Source: Pseudomonas sp. S35 (GTDB lineage Bacteria; Pseudomonadota; Gammaproteobacteria; Pseudomonadales; Pseudomonadaceae). From it: a DNA stretch of 64,000 bases. The translations under genes were made by a program, and so were the position numbers. Each line of letters starts with the position of its first letter. Position 1 is the stretch's first letter. The stretch lies in the NCBI RefSeq assembly GCF_009866765.1, contig NZ_CP019431.1, positions 1,178,001 through 1,242,000 on the forward strand, written 5' to 3'. Below the pieces are notes generated by a model that was given only the letters and a program-made list of their open reading frames with translations, made no database searches and was not told the DNA's origin. Shown piece after piece: positions 62,010 through 64,000 of the stretch.

Positions 62010-63563
62010 TCAGTCCTGCATTTCGGTCTGGCGTTCGACAGGGTCGATCAGCACGGCTTTCTGCTGGCGCACCAGCAGGTCGAGAATTTCTTCCTGGCGT
62101 TCGCCAAGGACGCCGGAGAAGCTGATGCCACTGGATTTGGTCGGCGCCAGCATCGACACGCGGTACAGCTCGATACTCAGTGGCGAGTCGATGGACAGCG
62201 GCCCGCTGCCGTTACCGGCCAGTTCACCGCCGACCACGATCAGCGAGACCTTGGCGTCGAACGGGTCGAGGGCGATGTCGCGGTCGGTGTCGGTTAGATC
62301 CTTGATGTGGCCATACACGCCGGTCAGGCCGTTGGCCATCGAGGTGTTTTCGTAGAGCTTGATGTTCACGCTGTTACGCACCCGAATGCCGTGGCGACGG
62401 TTGCTGATCACCTTGTTGCCCCACAGCAGGTTGTCGCCGCTCTCATAGAGGGTGATGCCGTCGGTGTGGTTGCGGTAGAACTCGTTGTCGGCCACCACGT
62501 TGTTGACACTGTTACGGTCGAGCACCAGGCCCGAGAGCTTGTTGTCGTAGCTGCGGTTATTGAAGATGAAGCTGTCGTTCACTTCCCGGGAAATGATGAT
62601 GCCGTGCTTCTTCTTGGTGCCGTAGACGGTGTTGTCCGCGATGATCAGGCCGTGGGAACGGTCGTGGGGGTCAATGCCGTAGACGATGTTGTCCTTGTAG
62701 GTATTGCCCTTGATCACAAAGCCCGTGGTCTCGTAGCAGTAGAAGCCGTACCACATGTCCGAGAACTCGGAGTCGATGATCCAGCCGGTCGGTTCCGCGC
62801 GCTTGAGCACCTTGGCCATGTTCGGCGTGTACTGGGAAATACTCACCCCGTACGACTTACTGTTGGCGTAGCCGAAACTGGCCATCTTGGTCTTGGAGAT
62901 GTATGTCTCGGTGCCGCCCCAGGCCAGCAGGAACGGGCGGAACTCCTTGGGCGACTTGAACAGCGCCGGGCCATTGGCCTTTTCGTCCCAACCGGTGATT
63001 TTGGTGTCACGCACAAATAGCTGGCCGTCGTTGATCAGGAACGAACCGGCCTGCTGGGACAGGCGCAGTTCCTGGGTCTTTTTATCGATGTCCAAGATGC
63101 CCTTGCGCCCGACCACGATGGGCAACTTGGCCAGGAATACGCCCGGCGAGGTTTCGCTGAAGTACTGCTTGGGCACCTTGCCCAAGAGGTCCTTGAGGTT
63201 CATGTAGCCGTCGTCGACGAAGATGGCCTGGGGAATGCCGTGCTGGCGCACCACCCATTCGGCCATCTTGTTGTCGCCGCCGATAAAGTCCTTGAGGGCG
63301 TCTTCCTGCATCATGCGCCGGATGCTGATTTTGCCGGGCTTGCTGCGCACGATCTTCTTTTCCATCGCGGCGGCGGTGTAGCCCGACAGGTCCGGCAGGG
63401 TCGGCTTGGCCATTTCCAGCGGCGCGGTGGGCGGGCTGGAAATGGTGTAGGTCTTGGCCTGTTGCAGTTCCTTGGCGATGGTCGGCGCCTTGGCCGGCGT
63501 GTCGGCCAGGGCCGAGGCGCTGGCCAGCAGCATGGCCGCGACGAGCAGGCTTTGAGGATTCAT
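62010..63563 (-). CDS. algG: Mannuronan C5-epimerase AlgG
   Basis: A 517-residue periplasmic epimerase converting mannuronate to guluronate in the polymer. Signal peptide (MNPQSLLVAAMLLASASALA), then a right-handed beta-helix rich in N-x-x-Y/G-type repeats, with the catalytic DPHD motif at 298-301. ATG 63563 has GGAG nine bases upstream; a longer frame starts inside algE's end. Starts 14 bases after algE and is followed directly by algX, the standard alg order. Confidence 0.96.
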   Translation of the reverse strand: MNPQSLLVAAMLLASASALADTPAKAPTIAKELQQAKTYTISSPPTAPLEMAKPTLPDLSGYTAAAMEKKIVRSKPGKISIRRMMQEDALKDFIGGDNKMAEWVVRQHGIPQAIFVDDGYMNLKDLLGKVPKQYFSETSPGVFLAKLPIVVGRKGILDIDKKTQELRLSQQAGSFLINDGQLFVRDTKITGWDEKANGPALFKSPKEFRPFLLAWGGTETYISKTKMASFGYANSKSYGVSISQYTPNMAKVLKRAEPTGWIIDSEFSDMWYGFYCYETTGFVIKGNTYKDNIVYGIDPHDRSHGLIIADNTVYGTKKKHGIIISREVNDSFIFNNRSYDNKLSGLVLDRNSVNNVVADNEFYRNHTDGITLYESGDNLLWGNKVISNRRHGIRVRNSVNIKLYENTSMANGLTGVYGHIKDLTDTDRDIALDPFDAKVSLIVVGGELAGNGSGPLSIDSPLSIELYRVSMLAPTKSSGISFSGVLGERQEEILDLLVRQQKAVLIDPVERQTEMQD

Positions 63564-63577
63564 GGCGCAGGCTCCCA

Positions 63578-64000
63578 TCAGAATTTCCAGACCACGTCGA
63601 CAAAGGCGCGGTGCATGTAGGAGTCGACTTTGCTGCCATACGCGTCGCCCGGCTTGAACACGCCGGCACGCAAACGCACCAGGGCCGAGGGTTCGTCAAC
63701 CGACTGGCTGAGCGCGGCCGGCAGCAGGCCTTTCTTGAAGTACTTGGTGACGACCAGGTCCATCTCCTGACCCAGGTCTTTCTTGCCATCTTCCAGCGGC
63801 AGCGAGGTGCTGGACACGATTGCGCCGGTCACGTCATCGGTGTTGTTCTGCACCGCATCGATACCATTGCTGCCCACGGCCTTGTTGCCGTCGACGCGCC
63901 AGAACTTGTGGTACACCAGGCTGGCGTCGTAGTCCTCGCGCAGCTGCCAGGAACCGAACAGGCTCATGGACTGCATGTTGTTCATTTCGCCGCGAAACGC
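63578..64000 (-). CDS. algE: Alginate export porin AlgE (C-terminal part, cut by window end)
   Basis: The last 140 codons of the outer-membrane beta-barrel through which alginate leaves the cell; the frame stays open to the window edge. Its pattern of strands ([42 protein letters not shown]) and C-terminal DVVWKF with terminal Phe fit AlgE, and the next gene is algG, as in all Pseudomonas alg operons. The start and the upstream genes (algD, alg8, alg44, algK) lie outside the window. Confidence 0.92.
   Translation of the reverse strand, partial: AFRGEMNNMQSMSLFGSWQLREDYDASLVYHKFWRVDGNKAVGSNGIDAVQNNTDDVTGAIVSSTSLPLEDGKKDLGQEMDLVVTKYFKKGLLPAALSQSVDEPSALVRLRAGVFKPGDAYGSKVDSYMHRAFVDVVWKF

Overview
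The window is chromosomal DNA of a fluorescent Pseudomonas (P. fluorescens group). The evidence is the RNase P RNA plus division/cell-wall (dcw) cluster in pseudomonad order, a complete set of alginate genes downstream of algE, GC-rich third codon positions, and REP/REPIN repeats of the kinds known from P. fluorescens genomes. No rRNA, tRNA, CRISPR array, prophage or transposase gene was seen.

Region 1 (1-13.9 kb) holds metabolic and envelope genes: an M48 lipoprotein protease, a GDT1-type Mn exporter behind a probable yybP-ykoY riboswitch, rsmC, a D-2-hydroxyacid dehydrogenase, a LysE exporter, and a fatty-acid module (acyl-CoA ligase, DUF1302 barrel, DUF1329 lipid-binding protein, MalT-like LuxR regulator), followed by an MBL-fold hydrolase. 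Region 2 (14.1-19.5 kb) has an OmpA-like lipoprotein and the dolP / SIS isomerase / yraN / lpoA block, divergent from rsmI.

Region 3 (19.58-38.1 kb) is rnpB and then the dcw cluster: mraZ-rsmH-ftsL-ftsI-murE-murF-mraY-murD-ftsW-murG-murC-ddlB-ftsQ-ftsA-ftsZ-lpxC. Most neighbours overlap by 1-11 bases, and a sigma-70-like promoter with a three-repeat MraZ operator lies in front. The cluster makes the UDP-MurNAc-pentapeptide (MurC-F, Ddl), lipid I and lipid II (MraY, MurG) and the septal machinery (FtsL/I/W/Q/A/Z). LpxC begins lipid A synthesis, and a strong terminator follows it.

Region 4 (38.2-53.9 kb) is mixed accessory and housekeeping content: a membrane diguanylate cyclase, an OprD porin, a YkgJ Cys-cluster protein, a GNAT enzyme, a CheV-type coupling protein, a 2-hydroxyacid (2-ketogluconate-type) reductase, and a LysR regulator divergent from a four-gene efflux operon (outer-membrane factor, FUSC pump, DUF1656, HlyD/AaeA-like adaptor). 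Next come two A+T-richer genes of unknown function that overlap each other, a SnoaL-like protein, a short-chain dehydrogenase and a small membrane protein.

Region 5 (54-64 kb) is the distal part of the alginate operon on the minus strand: algE (cut by the window end), algG, algX, algL, algI, algJ, algF, algA, ending in a rho-independent terminator. A 28-bp-arm REPIN lies inside the operon between algL and algI, and another inverted repeat lies between algF and algA. Just beyond the operon end is a 125-bp MITE-like insertion with 19-bp terminal inverted repeats and a 10-bp target duplication, sitting inside a REP remnant.
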